Shown: piece by piece, positions 17,271 through 26,040 of the stretch
How positions within the stretch are numbered: position 1 is the first letter of the stretch
Layout of the letters: each line of letters begins with the position of its first letter
Origin: Lachnospiraceae bacterium
Lineage (GTDB): Bacteria > Bacillota > Clostridia > Lachnospirales > Lachnospiraceae
Assembly: GCA_017411305.1 (NCBI GenBank)
Contig: JAFQQI010000113.1
Span: 1-64,000 of the forward strand
Length of the DNA stretch: 64,000 bases
Direction: 5' to 3'
The notes under the pieces: model-generated
Databases searched by the model: none
The model's input: only the letters and a program-made list of their open reading frames with translations
Told to the model about the DNA's origin: nothing
Position numbers and translations under genes: made by a program

Positions 17271-17858
17271 ATGAAGAAAAGAATTGTACTACTGATTTGC
17301 GGAATGATGATTTTAAGCTTATTTGGTTGCGGAAAGAAAGAGGACGTGACAGAAACTCCCGCACCGGAAGCTGCTACCGTAGATGTAGCAGATGCCACAG
17401 AGCTTTTGACCAATGTATGGGGTACCTATACAGAAGCTGAGCTGTTCCCCATCGGAGGCGGTGACTATGAAAACGTGGTAATGGATGCGCCGGGCAAATA
17501 TGATGTTTCCAAAGCCGAAGAAATGGATTCCGTATTAGGCTTGCCTCAGAGTAGCGCTGCCATGATTGATGATGCGGCATCAATGATGCACATGATGAAT
17601 GCCAATACCTTTACCTGTGGTGCTTATCATCTGACAGATGCTTCCAAACAGCAAGCATTTGCAGATGCGTTAAAAGAGAACATCATGAACCGACAGTGGA
17701 TGTGCGGATTTCCTGACACCCTGCTGATTGCTTCCGTAGGTGATGAATATGTTGTGTCTGCCTTCGGAAATGCAGAGATTATGGAAACATTTAAGACAAA
17801 GCTGACTGCCCAATATGAGGCAGCAGAGGTAATGTACGAGGAGAGTTTAGTACAGTAA
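17271..17858 (+). CDS. Putative lipoprotein upstream of an acyltransferase
   Basis: 195 residues with a lipoprotein signal (MKKRIVLLICGMMILSLFGC, lipid Cys at 20), a short Thr/Pro/Ala linker and a compact globular domain of about 150 residues. I do not recognise the family securely; small lipoproteins of this build commonly precede MBOAT genes in Lachnospiraceae. The stop is only two bases before the MBOAT start, so the two are translated together. A role as extracytoplasmic helper in polymer acylation is an inference from that position. SD: AGAAAGGA about ten bases before the ATG. Confidence 0.7.
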   Translation: MKKRIVLLICGMMILSLFGCGKKEDVTETPAPEAATVDVADATELLTNVWGTYTEAELFPIGGGDYENVVMDAPGKYDVSKAEEMDSVLGLPQSSAAMIDDAASMMHMMNANTFTCGAYHLTDASKQQAFADALKENIMNRQWMCGFPDTLLIASVGDEYVVSAFGNAEIMETFKTKLTAQYEAAEVMYEESLVQ

Positions 17859-17860
17859 TT

Positions 17861-19297
17861 ATGGTTTTTTCGAGCATACCGTTTTTATATTATTTTTTGC
17901 CCATAGTACTGCTTGCTTATTTCCTGATTCCGGTTAAGGGCAGAAATGCAGTACTTCTTTTGGCCAGTCTCATATTTTATGCATGGGGCGAGCCTGTTTA
18001 TGTATTTTTGATGCTGGTATCTGTTGCGGTAGGATATTTGGCAGGATTACTTTTGGGAAAATATAGGGAAAAGAAACCGGGAGGAAGTGCGCAAAAGGCA
18101 ATACTTACGGTTTCCGTTCTGCTTTTCCTTTCTATTTTTATTTACTTTAAATATACTGATTTCTTTATTTCAAATTTTAATGCAGTAACGGGGCTTTCGG
18201 TTCCGCTACTGCAAATTGTGTTGCCTGTCGGTATCAGCTTTTATACCTTTCAGATTATCAGCTATCTGGTTGATGTTTACAGAGGAGATGCTGCACCTCA
18301 AAAGAATTTTGTTTCCCTGGCAACCTATATCACCATGTTTCCCCAGTTAATTGCAGGTCCCATTGTACGATATACGGATATTGAAAAGCAAATGAAAGGA
18401 AGAACAACATCATTTGCTATGACAGAGAGTGGGATTTTTCGCTTTATCATCGGTTTATCCAAGAAAATACTGATTGCAAATGAGCTGGGAGCGCTTTGTG
18501 AGCTGTTTAGAGAATCAGGCGAACAGTCGGTTTTATATTATTGGATGTATGCTGTAGCATTCGCATTGCATATCTACTATGATTTTTCCGGATATAGTGA
18601 TATGGCCATAGGACTTGGCAGAATTTTTGGCTTTACCTTAGCAGAAAATTTTAATTATCCCTATATTTCCCGTAGTGTAACAGAGTTTTGGCGCAGATGG
18701 CATATTTCCTTGGGAGGCTGGTTCCGGGATTACTTGTACATTCCCTTAGGCGGAAACAGAGTTCCGGCATGGAAATGGTATCGCAATATTTTTATTGTTT
18801 GGATGGTGACCGGTCTTTGGCACGGCGCTTCCTGGAATTTTGTGCTTTGGGGATTATACTTTGGTATGTTACTCGTTATTGAAAAGAAATGGTTGCTTGC
18901 AATTCTGGAAAAAGGAAAAGGCTGGCAACACGTTTATGTATTATTGCTGGTAATCATCAGCTTTGTGGTATTTAATGCTGCGGACATGGCACAGGCAATA
19001 GGAGATATCCGGTGTATGCTTGGAATGGGAGGCCTTCCCTTGTTATCATCAGAGGCTCTGTATTATATAAGAAGCTATGGTGTTACGCTGATTGTTGCGG
19101 TACTGGGTGCCACACCGATACCGGTAAGTGTTTGGAGAACACTGCGGAACAGATTACAAAACAAGAAAAATGAGAACAAGGTAAGTCTGCTTGCTTTGCA
19201 TGGACTTAAAATAGCGGGAGCAGTTTTTTTGCTATTGCTTTGCACGGCATATCTTGTGGACGGTTCCTTTAATCCGTTCCTCTATTTCAGATTTTAG
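17861..19297 (+). CDS. MBOAT-family O-acyltransferase (AlgI/PatA/DltB-like)
   Basis: 478 residues, a polytopic membrane protein of typical MBOAT size. Family marks include FPQLIAGPIVRYTDIE, NFNYPYISRSVTEFWRRWHISL and the histidine motif TGLWHGASWNFVLWG, in which the His is the conserved catalytic residue. Such enzymes move acyl groups across the membrane onto extracellular polysaccharide, with a partner SGNH/DHHW protein outside. That partner follows directly. No D-alanine system (dltA/dltC) is present, so O-acetylation of an exopolysaccharide is the likelier job than teichoic acid D-alanylation. Confidence 0.9.
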   Translation: MVFSSIPFLYYFLPIVLLAYFLIPVKGRNAVLLLASLIFYAWGEPVYVFLMLVSVAVGYLAGLLLGKYREKKPGGSAQKAILTVSVLLFLSIFIYFKYTDFFISNFNAVTGLSVPLLQIVLPVGISFYTFQIISYLVDVYRGDAAPQKNFVSLATYITMFPQLIAGPIVRYTDIEKQMKGRTTSFAMTESGIFRFIIGLSKKILIANELGALCELFRESGEQSVLYYWMYAVAFALHIYYDFSGYSDMAIGLGRIFGFTLAENFNYPYISRSVTEFWRRWHISLGGWFRDYLYIPLGGNRVPAWKWYRNIFIVWMVTGLWHGASWNFVLWGLYFGMLLVIEKKWLLAILEKGKGWQHVYVLLLVIISFVVFNAADMAQAIGDIRCMLGMGGLPLLSSEALYYIRSYGVTLIVAVLGATPIPVSVWRTLRNRLQNKKNENKVSLLALHGLKIAGAVFLLLLCTAYLVDGSFNPFLYFRF

Positions 19298-19309
19298 GAG
19301 GGGATGGGG

Positions 19310-20398
19310 ATGAATAAATCAAAAGGAACTGTTATTGCAATAGGAATGATATACGGAATGCTTACGTTATCCTGTTTTTTGAAAAAGGAGGAAGAATATT
19401 CCTTTAGTGAAAGAAGAAAGCTGGCAGAGAAACCGTCATTTTCGGCAGAGAGTGTGTTAAGCGGAAGTTATATGAAACAGGCAGAAGAATATGTAACTGA
19501 CCAATTCCCCGGCAGGGATTTGTGGCGGGGACTTAAAGCCGGATTTACTCTTAATGTGATGCAAAAATCAGACACTAACGGAATTTATGAAAAGGACGGT
19601 TATTTATGTTCCATGGAGTACCCGATGGATAAGGATTCTATGGAAAGAGCAGGAACAATTTTTACGGGTATTTATGATAAGTATCTGAAAGAAACTAAGA
19701 CAAACGTCTATTTTTCGATCATACCGGATAAAGGTTATTTCCTCTCCGGTGGGAAGTACCTTTCCATGGACTATGAGTACTTTTTAAAGGAAATGTATGC
19801 ACAGGCAGATTTTGCAGAGTCGATTCCGATTCATGAACTGCTGCAGCTTTCCGACTATTACAGAACCGATACTCATTGGAAGCAGGAACAAATTACAGAT
19901 GTGGCAGAAAAGCTGGCAGAAGTAATGGGAACAAAGCTGGCCGGAGAATACGAAACAAGAACCTTGAAAATCCCGTTTTACGGAGTGTATTACGGACAGG
20001 CAGCACTTCCGACGGCACCGGATGAAATCAGTTACTGTACCAATGAAGTGCTGGAAAAATGTAAGGCATTTGATTTTGAAAACAACAGAGAAATTCCGAT
20101 ATATGATATTTCAAAAGCAGACGGAAGAGACCCTTATGAAATGTTTTTCGGAGGAAATATTTCATTGGCAACCATTGAAAATCCCAGCGCGAATACAGAC
20201 AAAGAACTGGTGGTATTCGGTGATTCCTTTGCAAGAAGTTTGCTGCCGCTTATGGCAGAAGGATATACTAAAATAACATTAATTGATATTAGGTATCTTC
20301 CAAGTGCTTATATAGGAAGTTATATGACGTTTTCTAATCAGGATGTGTTGTTTTTGTACAGTACATCAGTGTTGAATAACAGTATTACATTAAAATAA
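19310..20398 (+). CDS. DHHW-family (AlgJ/AlgX-like) extracytoplasmic acyl-transfer partner
   Basis: 362 residues from the ATG at 19310; AGGAGG at 19296-19301 overlaps the MBOAT stop codon and is eight bases away, while the ATG at 19304 is too close. One N-terminal hydrophobic segment (signal anchor) then a globular domain. The motif YRTDTHW (about 184-190) is the DHHW-type D-x-H-W site, and VVFGDSFARSLLP is the GDS-type serine motif of SGNH-like hydrolase folds. Together with the MBOAT protein it should O-acetylate a surface glycan. Confidence 0.85.
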   Translation: MNKSKGTVIAIGMIYGMLTLSCFLKKEEEYSFSERRKLAEKPSFSAESVLSGSYMKQAEEYVTDQFPGRDLWRGLKAGFTLNVMQKSDTNGIYEKDGYLCSMEYPMDKDSMERAGTIFTGIYDKYLKETKTNVYFSIIPDKGYFLSGGKYLSMDYEYFLKEMYAQADFAESIPIHELLQLSDYYRTDTHWKQEQITDVAEKLAEVMGTKLAGEYETRTLKIPFYGVYYGQAALPTAPDEISYCTNEVLEKCKAFDFENNREIPIYDISKADGRDPYEMFFGGNISLATIENPSANTDKELVVFGDSFARSLLPLMAEGYTKITLIDIRYLPSAYIGSYMTFSNQDVLFLYSTSVLNNSITLK

Positions 20399-20532
20399 AT
20401 GAAGAAAGATGATAGAAACATAAGAAAGAGAAGAATTAAAAAACATCAAGAAAGTATTATAAAAAATCAGTATTCAAAATGAATATGTTGTGTTATGATG
20501 AGAAAGTATATATAAAAACGGGAGAGAAAAAA

Positions 20533-21885
20533 ATGAAAAGAGAAAGTTTTAAGTCCAGATTGGGCTTTATTCTGATTTCCGCAGGCTGCGCCATCGGAAT
20601 CGGAAATGTATGGAAGTTTCCTTATGTAACAGGACAAAACGGTGGCGGTATTTTCGTACTGTTTTATCTGTTTTTCCTGATTGCAATGGGAGTACCGGTA
20701 CTCACTATGGAGTTTGCGGTGGGACGTGCCAGCCGCAAGAGTATTACCAACTGTTTTCAGGAACTGGAGAAGACAAACCATAAGTGGCATTGGCACGGCA
20801 ATTTGGCACTTGTCGGTAATTATTTACTGATGATGTTTTATGCCGTGGTTTCCGGATGGATGCTCAGCTATTTTTGGCGTTTCTTAAAAGGTGATTTCGT
20901 GGGGGTAACCACAGATGCGGTAAATTCAGAATTTTCAGGAATGCTGGCTGACCCGTTAGGAATGGGATTTTGGACGGTAGTAGTGGTAATCGGTGGCTTT
21001 TTGATTTGCTCTTTAGGGGTACAAGCCGGTGTAGAAAAGATAAGTAAACCTATGATGATTGGTCTTTTGGCATTAATTGTGGTTTTAGCAGTAAACAGTA
21101 TTATGTTGGAAGGCGGTATGGAAGGATTGAAGTTTTATTTGGTGCCCGATTGGAGTAAGGTAGAAGCAGTCGGTTTGGGAAATGTTGTCATTGCAGCTAT
21201 GAACCAGTCCTTTTTTACCCTAAGCTTGGGTATCGGCTCCATGGAAATATTCGGTAGTTATTTATCAAAGGAACATACTTTGTTCGGAGAATCTCTTAGG
21301 ATTGCAGCCTTGGATACTTTTGTGGCAATATCCTCCGGGTTAATTATTTTCCCGGCATGCTTTGCTTATGGAGTAGACCCGGGAGCAGGACCGGAGCTAA
21401 TCTTTATAACATTGCCGAATGTGTTTTCTGAGATGGTAGGGGGCAGATTTTGGGGAAGCTTATTCTTCCTGTTTATGACATTTGCTTCCTTCTCAACCAT
21501 TATAGCAGTATTTGAAAATATTATCGCATGTTGTATGGATAAGTTTCATATCAGCAGAAAGAAATCCTGCCTGATTAACGGTATTATTTTGTTGATAGCT
21601 ACCATGCCTTGCGTGCTGGGCTTCAATGTGTGGAGCGGATTTCAGCCAAGAGGTGCCGGCAGCACAGTGCTTGATTTAGAGGATTATCTGGTAAGTAATT
21701 TGATATTACCTGTGGGAGCACTGATTTTCACATTATTCTGTTCTACAAAGTGGGGATGGGGATTCGATAAATTCTTAGAAGAAACCAATACAGGAAAAGG
21801 AATTAAGTTCCCTAAATTTTTAAAAACTTATGTAACATTTGTGATTCCGGTAATTATTGTAATTATTTTATTGTTAGGAATTTAA
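20533..21885 (+). CDS. Sodium-dependent transporter, NSS (SNF) family, first of two
   Basis: 450 residues with about 11-12 membrane spans. The N-terminal SRLGFILISAGCAIGIGNVWKFPY is the highly conserved TM1 of neurotransmitter:sodium symporters (LeuT family), including the GNVWKFPY-type unwound substrate/Na+ site. The start at 20533 has GGGAGAG about eight bases upstream; the longer frame from 20479 lacks one. Substrate is probably an amino acid or related amine but is not predictable. The next gene is a paralogue, 21 bases downstream, in the same operon. Confidence 0.9.
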   Translation: MKRESFKSRLGFILISAGCAIGIGNVWKFPYVTGQNGGGIFVLFYLFFLIAMGVPVLTMEFAVGRASRKSITNCFQELEKTNHKWHWHGNLALVGNYLLMMFYAVVSGWMLSYFWRFLKGDFVGVTTDAVNSEFSGMLADPLGMGFWTVVVVIGGFLICSLGVQAGVEKISKPMMIGLLALIVVLAVNSIMLEGGMEGLKFYLVPDWSKVEAVGLGNVVIAAMNQSFFTLSLGIGSMEIFGSYLSKEHTLFGESLRIAALDTFVAISSGLIIFPACFAYGVDPGAGPELIFITLPNVFSEMVGGRFWGSLFFLFMTFASFSTIIAVFENIIACCMDKFHISRKKSCLINGIILLIATMPCVLGFNVWSGFQPRGAGSTVLDLEDYLVSNLILPVGALIFTLFCSTKWGWGFDKFLEETNTGKGIKFPKFLKTYVTFVIPVIIVIILLLGI

Positions 21886-21906
21886 GAAGGGAGAAAGGCG
21901 GAGTTT

Positions 21907-23313
21907 ATGAGTAACGAAAAAAGCAGAAATTCATTTTCCGGATCCATCGGATTTGTACTTGCTGCAGCAGGTAGTGCAGTAGGATTGGGTAACATATGGA
22001 GGTTTCCGTATTTAGCAGCAAAAGACGGGGGCGGAATATTTCTGGTAGTTTATTTAGTGTTAGCATTGACCTTTGGCTTTACATTATTAACTTCTGAAGT
22101 AGCCATCGGAAGAAAAACTAAGCAGAGTCCGTTGACTGCTTATTCCAAACTGAAAGAAGGCTGGGGATTTTTGGGTATACTGGCGTGTATCGTACCCATG
22201 ATTATTATGCCCTATTACTGTGTAATCGGAGGCTGGGTAATTAAGTATTTGGTTGCATTTGCTACAGGTGATGCAGCGGTTGCGGCAGAGGATGGTTATT
22301 TTACCGGCTTCATTACTGCGGAAACAGAACCGATTATCATGACAGTTGTATTTCTGGCTATTGTTGCATTTATTGTGTTTAGAGGTGTTAATAAAGGAAT
22401 TGAATCGTTCTCTAAGGTTTTGATGCCTATTTTGGTTGTACTTGTTTTTGGCATTGCTGTTTTTTCATTGACAATCAGTCACACGGATGCATCAGGAGCA
22501 ACCAGAACCGGATTGGAAGGATTTAAAATTTATTTAATACCTAATTTCGAGGGAATGACGTTAAAATCTTTCTTTACGGTTATTATGGATGCAATGGGTC
22601 AGTTATTCTACAGCTTAAGTGTTGCCATGGGTATTATGATTGCGTATGGTTCTTATGTAAAGGATGATGCTAATCTTGGAAAATCCATTAATCAGATAGA
22701 AATTTTTGATACTGCTGTTGCCTTTTTGGCAGGAGCTATGATTATTCCAGCGGTATATAGTTTTATGGGGACGGAAGGTATGGCAGCTTCAGGCCCCAGC
22801 CTTATGTTCGTATCGTTGCCTAAGGTTTTTGCAGCTATGGGCGGTGTAGGAACCTTTGTAGGAATTCTGTTTTTTGCAATGGTATTGTTTGCAGCACTGA
22901 CCAGTGCGGTTTCTATTATGGAGGCAGTTGTTGCCAGCTTAATGGATAAGTTCCATATGTCCAGAATAAAAGCTGCAATTGTAGAAACCATTATTGCATT
23001 AGTACTGGGACTGGTGGTATGCTTTGGCTATAATATCTGGTATTTTGAATATACACTGCCGAATGGTGCGGTTGCGCAAATCCTTGATATTATGGACTAT
23101 ATCAGCAATAATGTATTGATGCCTGTTGTAGCAATCGGAACCTGTATTTTAATCGGCTGGGTATTAAAGCCCAAGACTGTGATTGACGAGGTTGAAAAAT
23201 CCGGCTGCAAATTCGGAAGAAAGAAACTTTATATAGTAATGCTTCGTTATATTGCTCCTATATTATTGTTAATTTTGCTTCTTAAGTCTTTGGGAATTGT
23301 GACGATAATCTAA
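21907..23313 (+). CDS. Sodium-dependent transporter, NSS (SNF) family, second of two
   Basis: 468 residues, about 12 membrane spans, TM1 signature GSIGFVLAAAGSAVGLGNIW followed by RFPY. It is clearly a paralogue of the preceding gene but well diverged, so the pair is an old tandem duplication or two independent family members rather than a recent copy. GGCGGAG precedes the ATG. A different substrate from the first transporter is likely, judging by divergence. Expressed with the upstream gene in all likelihood (21-base gap). Confidence 0.9.
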   Translation: MSNEKSRNSFSGSIGFVLAAAGSAVGLGNIWRFPYLAAKDGGGIFLVVYLVLALTFGFTLLTSEVAIGRKTKQSPLTAYSKLKEGWGFLGILACIVPMIIMPYYCVIGGWVIKYLVAFATGDAAVAAEDGYFTGFITAETEPIIMTVVFLAIVAFIVFRGVNKGIESFSKVLMPILVVLVFGIAVFSLTISHTDASGATRTGLEGFKIYLIPNFEGMTLKSFFTVIMDAMGQLFYSLSVAMGIMIAYGSYVKDDANLGKSINQIEIFDTAVAFLAGAMIIPAVYSFMGTEGMAASGPSLMFVSLPKVFAAMGGVGTFVGILFFAMVLFAALTSAVSIMEAVVASLMDKFHMSRIKAAIVETIIALVLGLVVCFGYNIWYFEYTLPNGAVAQILDIMDYISNNVLMPVVAIGTCILIGWVLKPKTVIDEVEKSGCKFGRKKLYIVMLRYIAPILLLILLLKSLGIVTII

Positions 23314-23328
23314 GGGAGAATAAATTTC

Positions 23329-23358
23329 TTTACATGATAACGGAAGAACAGTTATAAT
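23329..23358 (+). promoter_or_regulatory. Promoter of the 72-residue protein gene
   Basis: TTTACA (23329-23334), 18-base spacer, TATAAT (23353-23358), 50 bases before the ATG. Confidence 0.6.
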
Positions 23359-23407
23359 GAAAGGGAAGATATAGTTCTCAAAGTACATTTCAGAAAGAGG
23401 AAGAACA

Positions 23408-23626
23408 ATGGATATCAAAGAAAAGATTACCGAAGCAGTAGAAAAGATTACAAAGGACAAAGCACTTCAGCAGCAGTTTAAGGATGAGCCTGTAAAAGCA
23501 CTGGAGAAGGTACTCGGTGTAGACCTTCCCGATGACATTATGGAACAGGTTGTTCAGGGTGTAAAAGCAAAATTGACAGCAGATAAGCTTTCAGATGCAG
23601 CAGATGTTTTGAAGAAGCTTTTCTAA
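23408..23626 (+). CDS. 72-residue leader-like small protein
   Basis: A soluble, highly charged helical protein. The run LQQQFKDEPVKALEKVLGVD, then LPDDIMEQVV resembles the leader part of Nif11/NHLP-type ribosomal peptide precursors (a short helix, F--DP-KAL, then a hydrophobic-acidic LPDD/I-VP-type element), and similar short proteins are widespread in Clostridia. There is no Cys/Ser/Thr-rich core after a GG or GA cleavage site, and no modifying enzyme nearby, so it is probably not a functional RiPP precursor. It has its own promoter and terminator, indicating a stand-alone, perhaps well-expressed gene. SD GAAAGAGGAAGAAC before ATG. Confidence 0.75.
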   Translation: MDIKEKITEAVEKITKDKALQQQFKDEPVKALEKVLGVDLPDDIMEQVVQGVKAKLTADKLSDAADVLKKLF

Positions 23627-23643
23627 CAGATTGCGAGATTAAA

Positions 23644-23689
23644 AAGCCTTACCGGCCTGTATAGTTACAGAAACGGTAAGGCTTTTTTT
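23644..23689 (+). terminator. Rho-independent terminator
   Basis: AAGCCTTACCG (23644-23654) pairs perfectly with CGGTAAGGCTT (23674-23684), followed by a T run to 23689. Confidence 0.9.
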
Positions 23690-23743
23690 AGTTATTAAGC
23701 GGTGTATAAGGAGCCAAATAGACGTAAACTCAAAGGAGGAAGT

Positions 23744-26017
23744 ATGGAACTTAGATTTCCGAAATTATATCGATATGACCGGATACGGGAACATTGTTAT
23801 GTGGCAGTTCCTTTTGCAAAGGGAACGCTTACGGATGCTTTAAAGGTACAGATAAAGCAGGACGGACAGGTCATGCCGGTGCAAACCAAGGTAACCTCTT
23901 ATCATGAGGACGGCAGCATCCGTTATCTGTTTGTCCGTTTCCTGGCAAATCTTCCGGCTAATCAAAAGACATCACTTGATATGGAGTTTGCTGCTGATTG
24001 CAGGAATGAATATGATGGAATACAAATAGAGGAGACGAAGGACGGGTATGTGGTAAACGGTGGTCTCCGATTTGCTGTGCAAAATAAGAGTAAAGGTATT
24101 TTTTCCTGGTTGGAAGACGGAAATCGGAGATATGAGCAGGAACAATTCAGAGGACCTTTTCTCAAAAGCGGAGAAGAAACCTATGGTATAGAACTGGGAC
24201 AGTGGAAGATTTCGGAAGCAGGCCCGCTGGTTGCAGTGCTGCGTTGCAAGGGAAACTGTATTGGCAGCAGAAGGATTTCTTTTGAACTGAAGCTTACCGC
24301 TTATGCGGAAAAACCCTGGGTGGAGATTGGATTCAGACTGATTAATTCTACAGAAAAACAGCTTCCGGTTACTTCTTTACTATTTGAAATATTTGCAGAT
24401 GAAACAGAGCTTCAGAGCAATAAGAAGATATATCAGACTACCGGTATTTTGGAACTTCCCGGGATACAACAGGAAATCGGATTGGATACAATAAGGACTT
24501 GCGTTGCCTCCTCCAACTACAAAACAAATTTAGTGATTGGTACAGGGGGCGAAACGGTAGAAAAGATTGTGGATGCAGAATATCTGTTAAAAGAAGCGAA
24601 TGAACATTTTGCAGAGGTGTTTTACGGAACCTTTTTTGCTGATAGGACAGATAAAACAGGTGGAGTGTGTGCTACGATTTATCAGGCTCAGCAGAACTAT
24701 CCTAAGGCAATAAAAGCAGATAATAGCGGACTTTATGTCATGCTGGTTCCGGAGGGAGTAGGAAATGTGGTAATGGAGCCGGGTATGTCCAGGGAACAGA
24801 AATTTTTGCTTCATTTTCATAAGCCGGAAGAAAGTCTTGTTGAACTGGATAACCGCAGCCTGATTTACCAGATGCCGGACAGACCGGTTATTTCATCTGA
24901 CCTGTTTGCCGATGCAGGAATTATGCCGGATATCTTCGTAGATAAGGATAAAGTGAGCGCAAGAGTAGAGCTTTCTCTGATCGGCAAGTGTGATAACCAC
25001 GCAAGGTGCTACGGAATGCTGAATTTCGGCGATTCTCCCGATGCCGGCTATACCAGTCAGGGCAGAGGAAAAGGTATGCCCGTTTGGACCAATAATGAAT
25101 ATGATTTTCCCCATGCCTGCTTCCTTCTTTATGCAAGGACAGGAGAACGAAGATTCCTTGACTATATGATTGCAGCATGTAGCCACTGGATGGATGTGGA
25201 TGTCTGCCATTATAGTGAAGACCCTCTCTTACAAGGCGGACAATGGGAGCATACCCATGGTCACTGTAAAGATGGCGTGATTGCTTGTTCTCACGAATGG
25301 GTGGAAGGTTTGCTGGACTGTTATCATATGACAGGGGAAGAAAGGGCATTGGAAACGGCCTTGGGGATTGGCGAAAATGTGCTGAGACTTTTGGAAACAC
25401 CCAAATATCAGGTGCAGGGAGAAAACGGTGCCAGAGAGACCGGTTGGGCGCTGCGTACCCTGACAGCACTCTATATAGAAACACATGATAAAAAATGGAT
25501 AAGTAAATGTGAATGGATTATCGGACAGTTTCAGGAATGGGAAGAAGCTTACGGTGGCTGGATATCGGTTTATACCGATAATACCATGATTCGCGTGGGA
25601 TTTATGATTGCAGTGGCAGTAGGCAGCCTGATGCGTTATTACAGGGTATTTCCGAGAAAAGACATTAAGGATATGATACTCCGTGCGGTAGATGATTTGG
25701 TAGACAATTGCCTGATGAATACAGGAGTGTTTTATTACAAGGAATTACCCAGTTTAAACAGGCCGGGAATGAACACCCTGCTTTTGGAAGCATTAACCAT
25801 TGCTTATGAGCTGACAGGCGACGTTAATTATCTGCACTACGGAAAGGCAACCTTTGAAGCAGCAGTATCTGCGCCGGCTTCATCGGCAGTCAGCGGGAAG
25901 CAGATAATTGGAGACGCGGTGATTCACAAAGGACCAGGCACCAAGAATTTTGCCCAAAGCTTTTTGCCTTTATCCGTATACTATAAAGCAGTTACAGACA
26001 ATAATCTACTAAAATAA
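23744..26017 (+). CDS. PcRGLX/YetA-like protein (candidate exo-rhamnogalacturonan lyase family)
   Basis: 757 residues from the ATG at 23744, which has AAAGGAGGAAGT upstream. No signal peptide is present, so it is probably cytosolic. The N-terminal beta-rich part (YVAVPFAKGTL, VTSYHEDGSIRYLFVRF) and a C-terminal helical toroid-like region (about 430-740, with GGQWEHTHGHCKDG and W--RTL-ALY repeats) fit the YetA/PcRGLX family, which includes an exo-rhamnogalacturonan lyase from Penicillium. The assignment is from remembered features and should be tested with a profile. No other pectin genes are adjacent. If correct, it would degrade imported rhamnogalacturonan fragments. Confidence 0.6.
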   Translation: MELRFPKLYRYDRIREHCYVAVPFAKGTLTDALKVQIKQDGQVMPVQTKVTSYHEDGSIRYLFVRFLANLPANQKTSLDMEFAADCRNEYDGIQIEETKDGYVVNGGLRFAVQNKSKGIFSWLEDGNRRYEQEQFRGPFLKSGEETYGIELGQWKISEAGPLVAVLRCKGNCIGSRRISFELKLTAYAEKPWVEIGFRLINSTEKQLPVTSLLFEIFADETELQSNKKIYQTTGILELPGIQQEIGLDTIRTCVASSNYKTNLVIGTGGETVEKIVDAEYLLKEANEHFAEVFYGTFFADRTDKTGGVCATIYQAQQNYPKAIKADNSGLYVMLVPEGVGNVVMEPGMSREQKFLLHFHKPEESLVELDNRSLIYQMPDRPVISSDLFADAGIMPDIFVDKDKVSARVELSLIGKCDNHARCYGMLNFGDSPDAGYTSQGRGKGMPVWTNNEYDFPHACFLLYARTGERRFLDYMIAACSHWMDVDVCHYSEDPLLQGGQWEHTHGHCKDGVIACSHEWVEGLLDCYHMTGEERALETALGIGENVLRLLETPKYQVQGENGARETGWALRTLTALYIETHDKKWISKCEWIIGQFQEWEEAYGGWISVYTDNTMIRVGFMIAVAVGSLMRYYRVFPRKDIKDMILRAVDDLVDNCLMNTGVFYYKELPSLNRPGMNTLLLEALTIAYELTGDVNYLHYGKATFEAAVSAPASSAVSGKQIIGDAVIHKGPGTKNFAQSFLPLSVYYKAVTDNNLLK

Positions 26018-26040
26018 AAATAAGCGATGTGAGGAAAAAA

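Noticed and set aside
20399-20532. Possible riboswitch (for example glycine type) before the NSS transporters
   Set aside because: The leader is A-rich with no conserved aptamer motifs or expression-platform terminator.
24921-25484. 187-codon minus-strand frame opposite the YetA-like gene
   Set aside because: No domain or SD; the plus-strand frame is continuous and protein-like across it.
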